Shown in pieces: positions 1-8,090 of a stretch of DNA of 36,746 nt. Origin of the DNA: Daldinia sp. FL1419 (taxonomy: Eukaryota; Ascomycota; Sordariomycetes; Xylariales; Hypoxylaceae); NCBI GenBank assembly GCA_025201765.1, contig MU623568.1:1-36746 (forward strand), read 5' to 3'. The notes beneath the pieces were generated by a model. That model saw only the letters and a list, made by a program, of their open reading frames with translations, had not been told where the DNA came from and did not search any database. Each line of letters opens with the position of its first letter. Within the stretch, counting starts at the first letter, position 1. Both the position numbers and the translations under genes were made by a program.

Positions 1-576
1 TGAATAGAACGCACGTTTACGCACAGACGTATTTTGTATGTATTTTCGCTGATCGGTTGACTTGTTTGATCGGTTGACTTGTGGGGTACGTTAGTTTTTA
101 GTATTTTAGTTTTTAGTTTTTAGTTTTTAGTTTTTAGTAACGTGCCGCACAAGTCAACCGATCAAACAAGTCAACCGATCAGCCGAAATATAACCGAAAA
201 TCAAAGAAATTTAAAAATCGTAACTTTACAAATTCTTAATCTTATTTTTTCAAATTTTAATATGTTTTATATTATATAAATCTGATATTATAAAGAACTT
301 GAAAAAATTCTCCCAGGGGTATAAAAGAAGTTGGTTAAAATATCAACTGTTTTAGACCCACTTTTCTGTTTTTTATTTTTAATAAATTAAAAAAAATCGT
401 ACAAATTTTAGAAAAAATACTGTAATTATTACTTTTAAAAGAGGTATTCAAATCTTCAAATCAATTTTTGATACGATTTTTTTTGAATAGAACGCACGTT
501 TACGCACAGACGTATTTTGTATGTATTTTTGCTGATCGGTTGACTTGTTTGATCGGTTGACTTGTAGGGTACGTTA
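1..576. repeat. Direct repeat pair plus 33-bp fold-back
   Basis: Positions 1-93 recur in the same orientation at 484-576 (offset 483) with two mismatches, both transitions. Inside each copy lie two tandem 16-mers TGATCGGTTGACTTGT (50-65, 67-82; again 533-565). A perfect 33-bp inverted copy of this pair lies at 149-181, so 50-181 can fold into a hairpin whose loop is a TAGTTTTT-type simple repeat (92-137). The rest (190-480) is AT-rich and non-coding. It could be one and a bit units of a tandem satellite, or the end of a non-autonomous element cut by the window edge. Confidence 0.75.
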
Positions 577-643
577 ATTAAGAAAAACTAATTAATTACT
601 AACTAATTTTGCAACCCTGGTTAGAACTGTATAATGGGCTTGG

Positions 644-967
644 TTAGACTCCACACACCATTTTATTCCTAATGGATGGCCATGCCTTGTTGGGAGTTGA
701 TCCGTATATCCTGATTTTGCAGGGACTTTGAGATTGCATTACACAATATATCAAATCGCCCGAGATTTCGCGGTATTCATTAAGCTTTTTTAGTAGGGTA
801 TTACGACGTTTTCGTATTTTATCTGCTTTTGCTTGTTGTGCTTTTTCATGAAGGGTCTTTGGCTTATTTTTCTTTGGTTTTTTAGATTGGTTATATGAAG
901 CTTGTAACTTTGGATTAACCCATTTAATAGAAGTAACGTGATGATCCTTGGGATTTGTTTCAAGCAT
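644..967 (-). CDS. Small MADS-box-like (SRF-type) protein, 107 aa
   Basis: A single-exon ORF from ATG at 967. The N-terminal third is Lys-rich (KKPKKNKPK near residues 30-37). Residues about 51-78 (KIRKRRNTLLKKLNEYRE, then a hydrophobic strand LIYCVMQ) match the pattern of the MADS/SRF DNA-binding helix: a basic R/K run, T-L-x-K-K, a helix, then a beta strand. The following IYGSTPNKAWPS segment resembles the Y-x-S-x-x-x-x-W-P tail of short SRF-like proteins found in many Pezizomycotina. By analogy it would be a nuclear DNA-binding protein. It is much shorter than classical MADS regulators and has no obvious activation domain. It faces away from the kinase gene across a 0.34-kb shared upstream region. 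The family call is from pattern recognition only; a degenerate, non-binding relative is possible. Confidence 0.6.
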   Translation of the reverse strand: MLETNPKDHHVTSIKWVNPKLQASYNQSKKPKKNKPKTLHEKAQQAKADKIRKRRNTLLKKLNEYREISGDLIYCVMQSQSPCKIRIYGSTPNKAWPSIRNKMVCGV

Positions 968-1138
968 GGTGATAATTTAAGCTCCTATAATAACAATTTC
1001 TTATCATTAAAATAAATAAATTACAATATTTAATTATACAAAAGGTTTCCTATAAGATCTCCATTACTTTAATTATTCTTTAATATTAGGGCCATAATGA
1101 TTGTGCATTTATTATATATAGTATATATACTACGGTAT

Positions 1139-1227
1139 ACGGTATACGGTATACTGTAACGCATGTACGCATTACGGTATATGGTATATTGTAACGCGTG
1201 TGCGAACTACAGTATACCGTATACCGT
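1139..1227. promoter_or_regulatory. GTATAC-rich inverted repeat in divergent promoter
   Basis: The 343-bp gap between the MADS-like gene (start 967) and the kinase gene (from 1311) contains a perfect 20-bp inverted repeat: ACGGTATACGGTATACTGTA at 1139-1158 and its complement at 1208-1227, with a loop that itself contains degenerate copies of the same motif. Alternating TA/TATA sequence precedes it (1107-1130). It may be a simple cruciform-forming repeat or a palindromic binding site shared by both genes. No function can be assigned from sequence. Confidence 0.55.
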
Positions 1228-1310
1228 AATACATGCTACGGTGTACAGTATTGCGTACTTAAATATTTAATCAAAATTAAAAGTACCTAGACGTACTAAC
1301 CTTCTTCGGC

Positions 1311-1487
1311 ATGAATTTATTCCACGTATTAATATTAATCCGAAAGCCCCCAGATGATGTATGTGCTACATCTCAATTAGTACGCGAACGCGTAATCAAA
1401 ACATTCCTCCCCTTCGAAGAATCTTCTTTCCTATACATAATCTCCATGTACTTATCCAATGGCTCACCTATCGCCATTTCAAGTGGG
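1311..1487 (+). pseudogene. N-terminal part of the kinase gene, in another frame
   Basis: This frame begins with ATG at 1311 and contains DDVCATSQLVRERVIKTFLP and then YLSNGSPIA, a lead-in I associate with fungal orphan kinases upstream of the nucleotide-binding loop. It runs into the kinase frame at a G run (1485-1487). With one G fewer there, the frame would pass directly into the kinase ORF and give S-G-S-T-S-K at the expected glycine-loop position. There is no plausible GT..AG intron in the overlap. Either the allele carries a one-base insertion or the assembly has a homopolymer error. Confidence 0.55.
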
Positions 1488-2241
1488 TTCGACGTCAAAA
1501 ATTATCCGTATTCAACCTGGGGTAGTTTTAAAATGTCCCCATCAATTTATTAGCCAAGAATTAAATGATAGCGCTGCCACTAGTTTCGCCAATGAACGAC
1601 AAATCTTTGAGATTTTAGGCAAACACCCCCGAATTGTCACATATCTCGGCTGGCAAGATAAACCGGAACTTCCATCAGGCCTACTTCTTGCCGAAGCTCA
1701 CCATGGGGATCTCCAAACATATCTCGACGAAAGAACTGACACAATTTCCTTCCCTCTCCGAAAGAAATGGTATCGACAAGTAATTGAAGCTATCGCATAT
1801 ATTCATCATCAAGGTGTAATACATTCCGATCTCCGCCCCGAGAACTTTCTCGTTACCGGTACATCTATCGATATTTGTCTATGTGATTTTGGCGGTTCAG
1901 CATGCCAAAAACTCGGTTTAAATGGAATAAACTTGCCAGATTCGGGCTTTTTCAACCCTAATCTTGAATTAGTTCCGTCGAATGCAATGGATTTATTTAG
2001 TATGGCATCTGTTTTATATACTATCCTTATTGGGCATTGGCCGTATCGACAACCTGGAGGAAGATTCGAATTAGGAGAGGAAATGATGGAATATTCCCAA
2101 ATGGTTGATGATTTATTCCAGAGATGTGAATTTCCTGATGTGGCATCCTTATGGGGGGGAAACATTATCATTAAATGTTGGATGAATGAATATGCTGATA
2201 TTGATCATGTTCTGCGAGATTTGGCAATGTTAGATGGATAA
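1459..2241 (+). CDS. Fungal orphan-type protein kinase, 260 aa
   Basis: A compact eukaryotic protein kinase domain fills the whole ORF. Visible motifs: V-V-L-K (ATP-anchoring Lys25), a candidate alpha-C Glu46, the catalytic loop HSDLRPENFL (Asp124, Asn129; HRD is HSD here), the DFG motif (Asp143-Gly145) and a D-L-F-S-M-A-S-V-L-Y helix-F-like segment after a shortened activation loop. All key catalytic residues are present, so Ser/Thr kinase activity is likely. The substrate is unknown. The C-lobe ends early, as is common in lineage-specific kinases expanded in some filamentous ascomycetes. The ATG at 1459 follows an in-frame stop at 1438. The missing N-terminal strand is found upstream in another frame (1311-1487), so this start may be an artefact of a frameshift at 1485-1487. 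Its immediate neighbour on the left is a divergent MADS-like gene. Confidence 0.85.
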   Translation: MAHLSPFQVGSTSKIIRIQPGVVLKCPHQFISQELNDSAATSFANERQIFEILGKHPRIVTYLGWQDKPELPSGLLLAEAHHGDLQTYLDERTDTISFPLRKKWYRQVIEAIAYIHHQGVIHSDLRPENFLVTGTSIDICLCDFGGSACQKLGLNGINLPDSGFFNPNLELVPSNAMDLFSMASVLYTILIGHWPYRQPGGRFELGEEMMEYSQMVDDLFQRCEFPDVASLWGGNIIIKCWMNEYADIDHVLRDLAMLDG

Positions 2242-2547
2242 GTATTTATATTTCAAAGGGTCAAATGAGTGTCAATTTCAAGCAGATAATATCCTAATTG
2301 TTTCCTCCATAATATGTATCCAAATTCCCAACCTCTTATGTTCTAACCGCTATTAAATGAGTGTTAATATATAGTAGATATCCCAATTGCTTCTTCTGTT
2401 GTTAATATATAACCAAATTGCCTAGTTAACTTCGAAGTTCCGACCGTTCTCAAGCCGTGATTGTGGATTGTGGCTTTTGACTGAAAGATAGAGGTCGTCT
2501 TCATCTCGATTAACGACGCCATGTTAGGTATGTAGCCCACTTACTGT
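2242..2547. other. Intergenic, possible second exon of the small gene
   Basis: Between the kinase stop and the 59-aa gene. On the minus strand an open stretch from 2480 downwards would be in frame with the small gene if the 64-bp candidate intron (2481-2544) were removed and the TGA read as Arg. A separate 52-codon ORF starts at ATG 2522 minus. Nothing else is recognised. Confidence 0.25.
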
Positions 2548-2727
2548 TCAAGGGTTCCTACAATCATGCCTGCCGCATTTGTGGCGGAATCTACCTGAAC
2601 CTAAGGGGACCCTCTTGACGACATGGTCTGGTGCGGTAATATCTCCATCGCATCGTACTATGCGAACGGTTTCTTCATAAGAATCACTGCATATATAAAA
2701 CTTCGTGGTATATTCTAAATTGCACAT
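2548..2727 (-). CDS. Small Cys-rich protein, 59 aa
   Basis: A clean ORF from ATG 2727 to TGA 2548 with balanced codon use and no low complexity. It has five cysteines (residues 2, 13, 26, 51, 56) and a C-terminal KCGRHDCRNP. The middle is charged (VRIVRCDGDITAPDHVVKRV). It starts MCNLEY, like several small fungal proteins that open with Met-Cys and may bind zinc. There is no signal peptide. Just after the stop codon lies a good intron signature on the same strand: donor GTAAGT at 2544, branch CTAAC at 2527-2523, acceptor TTTCAG ending at 2481. Either the gene has an intron in its 3' UTR, or TGA (2548) replaces an original CGA and the protein continues into a second exon. Function unknown. Length alone makes it doubtful, but the composition is protein-like. 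Confidence 0.5.
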   Translation of the reverse strand: MCNLEYTTKFYICSDSYEETVRIVRCDGDITAPDHVVKRVPLGSGRFRHKCGRHDCRNP

Positions 2728-2895
2728 GTTGGTGGAGTGATATGTAGAATTGACTTTTGAGGATGCGAATTTTATTTTCTTTATGAAAACAGAAAGAAAA
2801 CAAGAAAATTGAGAAGTACTAGTGATTTATCCGCGTAAGTTCCTTGAGCCACCTATTGTACTTAAATTCACCATCCATCTATTTGATATTATTTT

Positions 2896-3970
2896 AGAGC
2901 AACACTAGTTGGGCAGTAAGGGGCGTGATATTTGGGCAGTAGTCACAAAAGAAGTGGGGTCCCTAAGGGGTACGTATTTTTCAGTACATATTTCTTGGTA
3001 TTTTTTTGTACTTCTTTAGGATTTTAATTCTTTAAAAAAGATGAATAGGAATTCCAATAATTCCTGCAAGATATGTGTTGGATTAGTAAGCCTAAAAATA
3101 GCGTGGAAAAATTCTCTCCCTTACAACAATTCCATAAAAAGCCTCACTGCTCGATTTTAGAATTCTAATAATAATAATAACAACTTGAATTCTACAATCA
3201 TAATTTTTCCCTGTATAATGTGTGACAATATGCCTTACATTTCAATTAACCTATAATAATTAGAGGTTATATAAGTTTGAAGATATAAAGTGATTATATT
3301 TTAATAAAAATATTAAAATAATTAAATAAATGAATTATTATATATGATTACTTTGTAATGGTAATGTGTATAATGAGGTTATAAGTTTAAAAAAATATAT
3401 ATTATTTATATAAAATTATATGGAAATAATTTCTAAAGAATTATTTATAATTTGAATTAATTAGGTAAGAAAGTAGCTTTTAGGGGCTTATATTAAATAG
3501 GAGTTCTGATAGCTCCTGTAGGATATGCCTTACATTTCAACTAACCTATAATAATTAGAGGCTGTATAAGTTCGAGGATGTAAAGTGACTATATCCTAAT
3601 AAAGGTATTGAAATAATTAAATAAATAAATTATTATATGTGATTATTTTGTAATAATAATGTATACAATGAGGTTATAAACCTAAAAAAATATATATTAT
3701 TTATATGAAGCTATATAGAAACAATCTTTAAAGAATTATTTATAACTTGAACTAATTAGGCAGGAAAATAATTCTTAAAGGCCTATTAAGGTCCTTCAAA
3801 ATAATTCCTATTATATATTCCTATTGCGTATTAAATTGAGAAGGTTTATTTTTGATATAAAAGATTATTACTAAAATTGTATATAAAGGTACGTACCTGT
3901 GGTACACCTCATAAATTATATGGCTACTGCCCGAATATCACGCCCCCTACTGCCCGACTAATGTTGCTCT
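2896..3970. mobile_element. Non-autonomous DNA transposon, 1075 bp, 47-bp TIRs
   Basis: The ends are 47-bp inverted repeats (2896-2942 and 3924-3970) starting AGAGCAACA and each containing GGGCAGTA twice. They differ at four positions, all transitions. The element is flanked on both sides by TATTTT (2890-2895 and 3971-3976), a 6-bp target duplication. It has no transposase ORF. The interior is AT-rich and holds a 295-bp tandem duplication. The size and structure fit a MITE-like or internally deleted element mobilised by a transposase elsewhere. The transition-only divergence suggests RIP. I cannot assign a superfamily. Confidence 0.85.
3230..3795. repeat. 295-bp tandem duplication inside the transposon
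   Basis: The unit starting ATGCCTTACATTTCAA at 3230 recurs at 3525 (offset 295). The two units run in parallel to about 3795 with many differences, most of them C/T or G/A, as expected of RIP on a direct duplication. No coding potential is seen. Confidence 0.8.
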
Positions 3971-4019
3971 TATTTTATAAGGTCACGCGGAGGGGTTTTT
4001 TTCCTGATAGATCATAATG

Positions 4020-4150
4020 GTCATAGTTGGGCAGACATATTGTCACATTGGACCAATAATGGTGAGTTATACAATACATATACATTATGTATAACAGGTA
4101 AAAATAATGCTCTTCTAAATCTATTTACTGCCTGAACGTTGCTCTAGATC
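4020..4150. repeat. Decayed relative of the transposon end
   Basis: GTTGGGCAG at about 4026 and TACTGCCTGAACGTTGCTCT ending at 4146 resemble the terminal repeats of the element at 2896-3970. They could be remnants of a second, shorter copy of the family. The match is partial and its left end is not visible. Confidence 0.3.
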
Positions 4151-4166
4151 CACATCTTTTATTTTA

Positions 4167-4294
4167 GGATTACATTGTTCTGAGATCATATTGTTATTAG
4201 ATAATATTGTTGTCGGATAACATTGTTCTAGGATAACATTGTTCTAAAATAACATCGCTTTAGGATTACATTGATCTAACGCCACATCGTTACA
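4167..4294. repeat. Minisatellite, 16-bp unit, 8 copies
   Basis: Eight back-to-back units of the type GGATAACATTGTTCTA, two of them identical and the others diverged. The array overlaps the 3' end of the spliced gene on the minus strand: its stop codon (4276-4278) and last codons lie in the final two units. Confidence 0.8.
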
Positions 4295-5086
4295 TCCATG
4301 CACTCAATCCTGCCCAACAGAAAATTCTTAAATTTATTGCACATCTCATCCTTGTCAACCGTGGCGCCTAATCCTGCCCTCATAGCGGTCTTGTAAAGTT
4401 CTGCACAGGCTAACTTCACTTCCATATCGACATTGTTCATAATTTGATTGGAAACGGACTCAAGCAATACGTTATTAGTTTTTGTGTACCGTTTTCTAAA
4501 GGAAGATCATTAGCTTAATAGTCAAATACTAGAGTCGCGCGTTCACGTACATAATATTTTCCGCCGACCCCGAATATATGAGCAGGAGAAAGGGCCATGA
4601 GCCCGCGAGAAGCCTCCATCTTGAGGCTATCCGTCGAATGTTCGCAAGTTTGTATGCTGTCATTCCAAACATCTTCGTCACAATCTCCATAGCTAAATGT
4701 GTTGCTGTTAAGCAACCTTTTGATTTCTGTTGTTTTTGCTTTCGTTGTCTCTGTTCCTGATTTCGTTGTCTCCGTTCCTGGTTTCGTTGTCTCCGTTCTT
4801 TTTTTCGTTCTGACCTAATCAAACTTTCCAGAGACTCAAAAACTTCGAGTAATCGAATATGGGCTAGCCTAGCTAAAAGTCCCCCATCATCTATCGCTCT
4901 TCCAACGGCAGTAAATGCATGCTCGACAAGTGTATCCGAGCTCCTCAGATTCGCCGGTAACGTCGTCACGCTGATCAGATCCACCCAGGATCTAGCAATA
5001 CCGTCAAAATGCTCCAGGAGGCTCTCTTCAGGCGACCTCTCAAGGATCTTATGAAGGAGGCTTTCAACATCTAAATAAGATTCCAT
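4276..5086 (-). CDS. Spliced gene, unknown protein of 251 aa, two exons
   Basis: Join of 5086-4551 and 4495-4276 on the minus strand. The 55-bp intron has donor GTACGT (from 4550), branch GCTAATGA and acceptor CTTTAG (ending 4496), and splicing joins two open frames in phase through a split Ile179 codon. I chose ATG 5086; 12 further in-frame codons upstream start with GTG. The protein is mostly helical: acidic helices (1-90), a basic Arg/Gln segment (about 91-124) built on 21-bp repeats coding RRQRNQE, a hydrophobic helix LLAGSWPFLLLIYSG (159-173), and a C-terminal helical part with two Cys. I do not recognise the family. It is divergent from the SAP-like gene at 5494, with 407 bp between them. 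A second frame is also open at 4515-4715, but it does not splice to anything. Confidence 0.65.
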
Positions 5087-5493
5087 GGCCGAAGGTTTAC
5101 CTGGGAAATGGATTATCTGCACGAGCTATGAGAAGTCAATATATAGTATATATCCATATTTTGGATCCTATCGTTTACAATCTCGCATTCTAGATTCGGT
5201 TGTCACAGACTATAAACACGTCACTTACGAACTCACGTAGTCACGTAGTCACGTACTCACGTACTTACGAACTCACGTACTTACGAACTCACGTACTTAC
5301 GAACTCACGTACTTACGAACTCACGTACTTACGAATTCACGTAGTTGCATATAGAGTTACATAGTAGGCGGTTGTGTAGTTATATATAATGTGAAGATAC
5401 AGCTCTATGATAACAAACCAAGAACTCAGTCTATATTCTCTATCGAATTATAAAGTTTAGTATCTTTGATCTATATTTACCTCCTTATTTACA
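5087..5493. promoter_or_regulatory. Divergent promoter region with minisatellite
   Basis: Shared upstream region of the 251-aa gene (minus) and the SAP-like gene (plus). It holds the ACGTACTTACGAACTC array (5222-5344) and an AT-rich stretch before the plus-strand ATG, with GAATTATAAAG at about 5444-5454 as a possible TATA-like element. Both genes could share regulation. Confidence 0.4.
5222..5344. repeat. Minisatellite, 16-bp unit ACGTACTTACGAACTC
   Basis: Five nearly perfect tandem units at 5259-5338 (the last has one C to T change), preceded by degenerate 8-bp subunits of the ACGTAGTC type from 5222. Each unit carries ACGT cores. Confidence 0.9.
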
Positions 5494-6750
5494 ATGTCAT
5501 ACCAAAATCCTGGAGACCCGACCTCTCAGGTTTCCCCGGGAGACCTTCAGCCCCAGAATCTTGGAGACTCTCAGGGAGTGCTGGAGAATCCTGGGGACCC
5601 GACCTCTCAGGTTTCCCCGGGAGACCTTCAGCCCCAGAATCTTGAAGACTCTCAGGGAGTGCCTGAGGATCCCGGGGCTAAATACAGAGGTCTGACATGG
5701 CTTAGGCCATTATGTCGCTTTAGGGGTTTGAGGGATATAGACTGTTTGGAAGATTCTATGCTTATCCAACGGTTAATAGACCAAGACATCGCTGGCCGCC
5801 CTTACGAGGATTGGGATATCCCTTACTTACGAGCGGAATTTGCGACCCGTGGATTAGAACAACGAGACACCGGATCACCGCTCAGGAGATTTGTTCAAGC
5901 TCTTAGAGATGATGATAAAACTCGTTCATATAAGCCACCACACATAGACGATCGTCAATTATACTTGAAAGAAGATGGAACCCCATTCGAACGCATTAAT
6001 CGCTACGAAGGGGAATCTTTCCCACGAGTTATAGAGACGAGCCCCGGAGTCATCACGCCAACAGCTCCAAGCCCTACACCCTGGATCCGGACTCGTTCTC
6101 AACCATCTACCGCACATTCTGTTGCAGGATCACATCGTTCAAATGTTCCACCATCCGAAACGCACTCTCATCCTGCTGGAGAACGTTCTGTTGCAGCATC
6201 ACATCGTTCAAATGTTCCACCATCCCAAACGCACTCTCATCCTGCTGGAGTACGTTCTGTTGCAGCATCACATCGTTCAAACGTACAACAGAATGTTCCA
6301 TCCCAGACGCACTTTCACCCTACCGTATCCCGGCGGGGCTTTCCATCCCGGGCTCGGCCTGTTGCAAAGTCCCGTCCCGGAAACGCATCAAACGGGCGGC
6401 AAGAACCTCTACCCCAAACGCATTATCAACATCCTACCGTAGAGTCCTGTGATACGAAAAGTATGCAAGGTTCTCCCCCGCCCCTAGGTCGCCATCATAT
6501 TGATCCCCCGGTGGCACCGAACATAAGGAAAAGCTCTACTACTCAGGCCCATGATCTACATTCAAGAAGACCATCGACCGTACGACCAACGGCCCGGTCG
6601 ATGAATTCCTCACCCGAGCGAGCATCCCATGTCAGCAGTTTGTTCAATGATGATGACATGCTTGAGGGGTTGGCGCAATGTTATCATTGCTGTTCAGAAA
6701 TTAGAGACATTTTTATGCATTTGAAAGAGATTGAGGTTGAGCTCGGCTAG
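5494..6750 (+). CDS. Open 5' part of the SAP/coiled-coil gene, 418 aa
   Basis: The intact first 418 codons, starting at ATG 5494, of the longer gene described at 5494-8930. Residues 5-58 are an exact-looking 27-aa duplication (81-bp tandem repeat, NPGDPTSQVSPGD). Residues about 104-141 (YEDWDIPYLRAEFATRGLEQ) fit the SAP motif pattern: helix, L-x-x-E-L-like strand, R-G-L, helix ending in basic/acidic residues. Residues 205-275 hold 20-aa repeats around SHRSNVPPSQTHSHPAG. The tail begins a coiled coil (CSEIRDIFMHLKEIEVELG) and is cut by TAG at 6748. If translated alone this would be a disordered protein with one DNA/RNA-binding-type helix pair. The same frame continues open beyond the stop. Confidence 0.6.
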   Translation: MSYQNPGDPTSQVSPGDLQPQNLGDSQGVLENPGDPTSQVSPGDLQPQNLEDSQGVPEDPGAKYRGLTWLRPLCRFRGLRDIDCLEDSMLIQRLIDQDIAGRPYEDWDIPYLRAEFATRGLEQRDTGSPLRRFVQALRDDDKTRSYKPPHIDDRQLYLKEDGTPFERINRYEGESFPRVIETSPGVITPTAPSPTPWIRTRSQPSTAHSVAGSHRSNVPPSETHSHPAGERSVAASHRSNVPPSQTHSHPAGVRSVAASHRSNVQQNVPSQTHFHPTVSRRGFPSRARPVAKSRPGNASNGRQEPLPQTHYQHPTVESCDTKSMQGSPPPLGRHHIDPPVAPNIRKSSTTQAHDLHSRRPSTVRPTARSMNSSPERASHVSSLFNDDDMLEGLAQCYHCCSEIRDIFMHLKEIEVELG

Positions 6751-7764
6751 GTCGAAAAGGTTGAAAAAATAAACAGTTTTGTGGAACGAATGTCTATGGG
6801 ATATAGGAGAGCTGATGAGGTTTTCAAAATTATAGATGCTGAGATGAATCAGTCGCAGGACCTCGCTAAACACTTGGAGAGGATGAAACAATTGAAGGTT
6901 GAGATGGTACGGGTTGAGGCTATAGTGTCCACGGCCAAACAGATAGCCGAAGACGCGGAGAATATAGTTAAAGGGAAGAAGACTGTCGAAGATATCAACC
7001 TCGAGAAAGCGAAGCAGGATGATGACTGGAAGCGTATTGCTTGTGTTCAGATATTCAACACTGAGAAAGCAGCCCGCATCCTAACAACATCATCTGTAGC
7101 AACCACCAAGCTTCTAAGCCGGATAGGAAATCGATCCAATGAGGTGGATCGTTACTCAGATTTGACGCTACCCGAACTAATGCTAGAGCTAGGGAAGAGG
7201 GGATTTGACGACCAGTTCTTCCCGGGAGGAATAGAAGACAGTGAGAAGATAGGGTTGGCGAGAGCAATACTTCGTATGGGGGACGTGTTATATTTGGGAG
7301 GGGCTCCGAGCCGTCCATCACGGAGTGTATCGCATCCAAAGACACCTGCAAAAAGACCGAAGGAATCAACCCCCCCTGGCCCATCAACTCGAAGGACATA
7401 TCAGGTGGAAACTGGGAGTCCATTAAATATGCCTCAGTTATCAGGGAAAGGGAAAGCTGCAAATGTACCTAATCCAAGCACAACCCCCGCTGCCCCTCCA
7501 CCTCCAACACTCTTTACGTTCAATGTAGGAACGAACCTCAATCCAAATTCCCCTGCCCCTCCACCTAAAAAGCTCTTCACGTTCAATGCAGGAACGAACC
7601 GCAACCCAAATCCTCCATCGGGCTTAAGTCTACCTCACTCGCAGCCGGGTACTGTATCTGGACAGCAAGCAACAGAGTCACCTCAAACAGCTTATCATAG
7701 GTCGTCTCAAGGACAATCCTCGCAGAATTCTCAATCAGAATAACTGGGATCTACTTAAAATGTG

Positions 7765-8090
7765 AATCAAGGATCCCAAAACTCTTAGCGGATAAGCTTT
7801 TTTCAAATTACAAATCCCCAAAATGTTCAACACAGCATGCAACAGGATTTACTCAAAATGTAAACCAAGGACTTCAAAATTCTCAACAACCAACAAGTTT
7901 TTTTCAAACTATAAATCCCCAAAATGTTCAGGCAACGGGACATAATCAGAGTATAAATCAAGGGTCCCAAAACTCTCAACAGACAAGCTTTTTTCAGCTA
8001 ATAAGTTTTTTTCAAATTACAAATCAAGGACCCCAAAACGTTCAACCACAGTATGCAACAAGATTTAATCAAAATATAAATCAAGGACAA
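7765..8090 (+). repeat. About 95-bp imperfect coding repeats (Gln/Asn-rich)
   Basis: Three and a bit units starting AATCAAGGNNCCCAAAA at 7765, 7863 and about 7957, coding N-Q-G-S-Q-N-S-Q and S-F-F-Q-x-T-N-P-Q-N-V-Q. Comparing unit 1 (GTTCAACACAGCATG) with unit 3 (GTTCAACCACAGTATG) shows one C missing at 7830/7831, which explains the frame change. Confidence 0.7.

Noticed and set aside
1809..2171. 120-codon minus-strand ORF
   Set aside because: Shadow of the kinase gene on the opposite strand.
5259..5338. CRISPR-like array
   Set aside because: Units are directly adjacent with no spacers, and the genome is fungal; it is a minisatellite.
6107..6442. Minus- and plus-frame ORFs rich in HLNDVMLQQNV and HHIVQMFHHP repeats
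   Set aside because: Alternative frames of the 60-bp coding repeats in the SAP-like gene.
7055..7462. 135-codon minus-strand ORF
   Set aside because: Antisense to the SAP-like gene, with no protein-like pattern.
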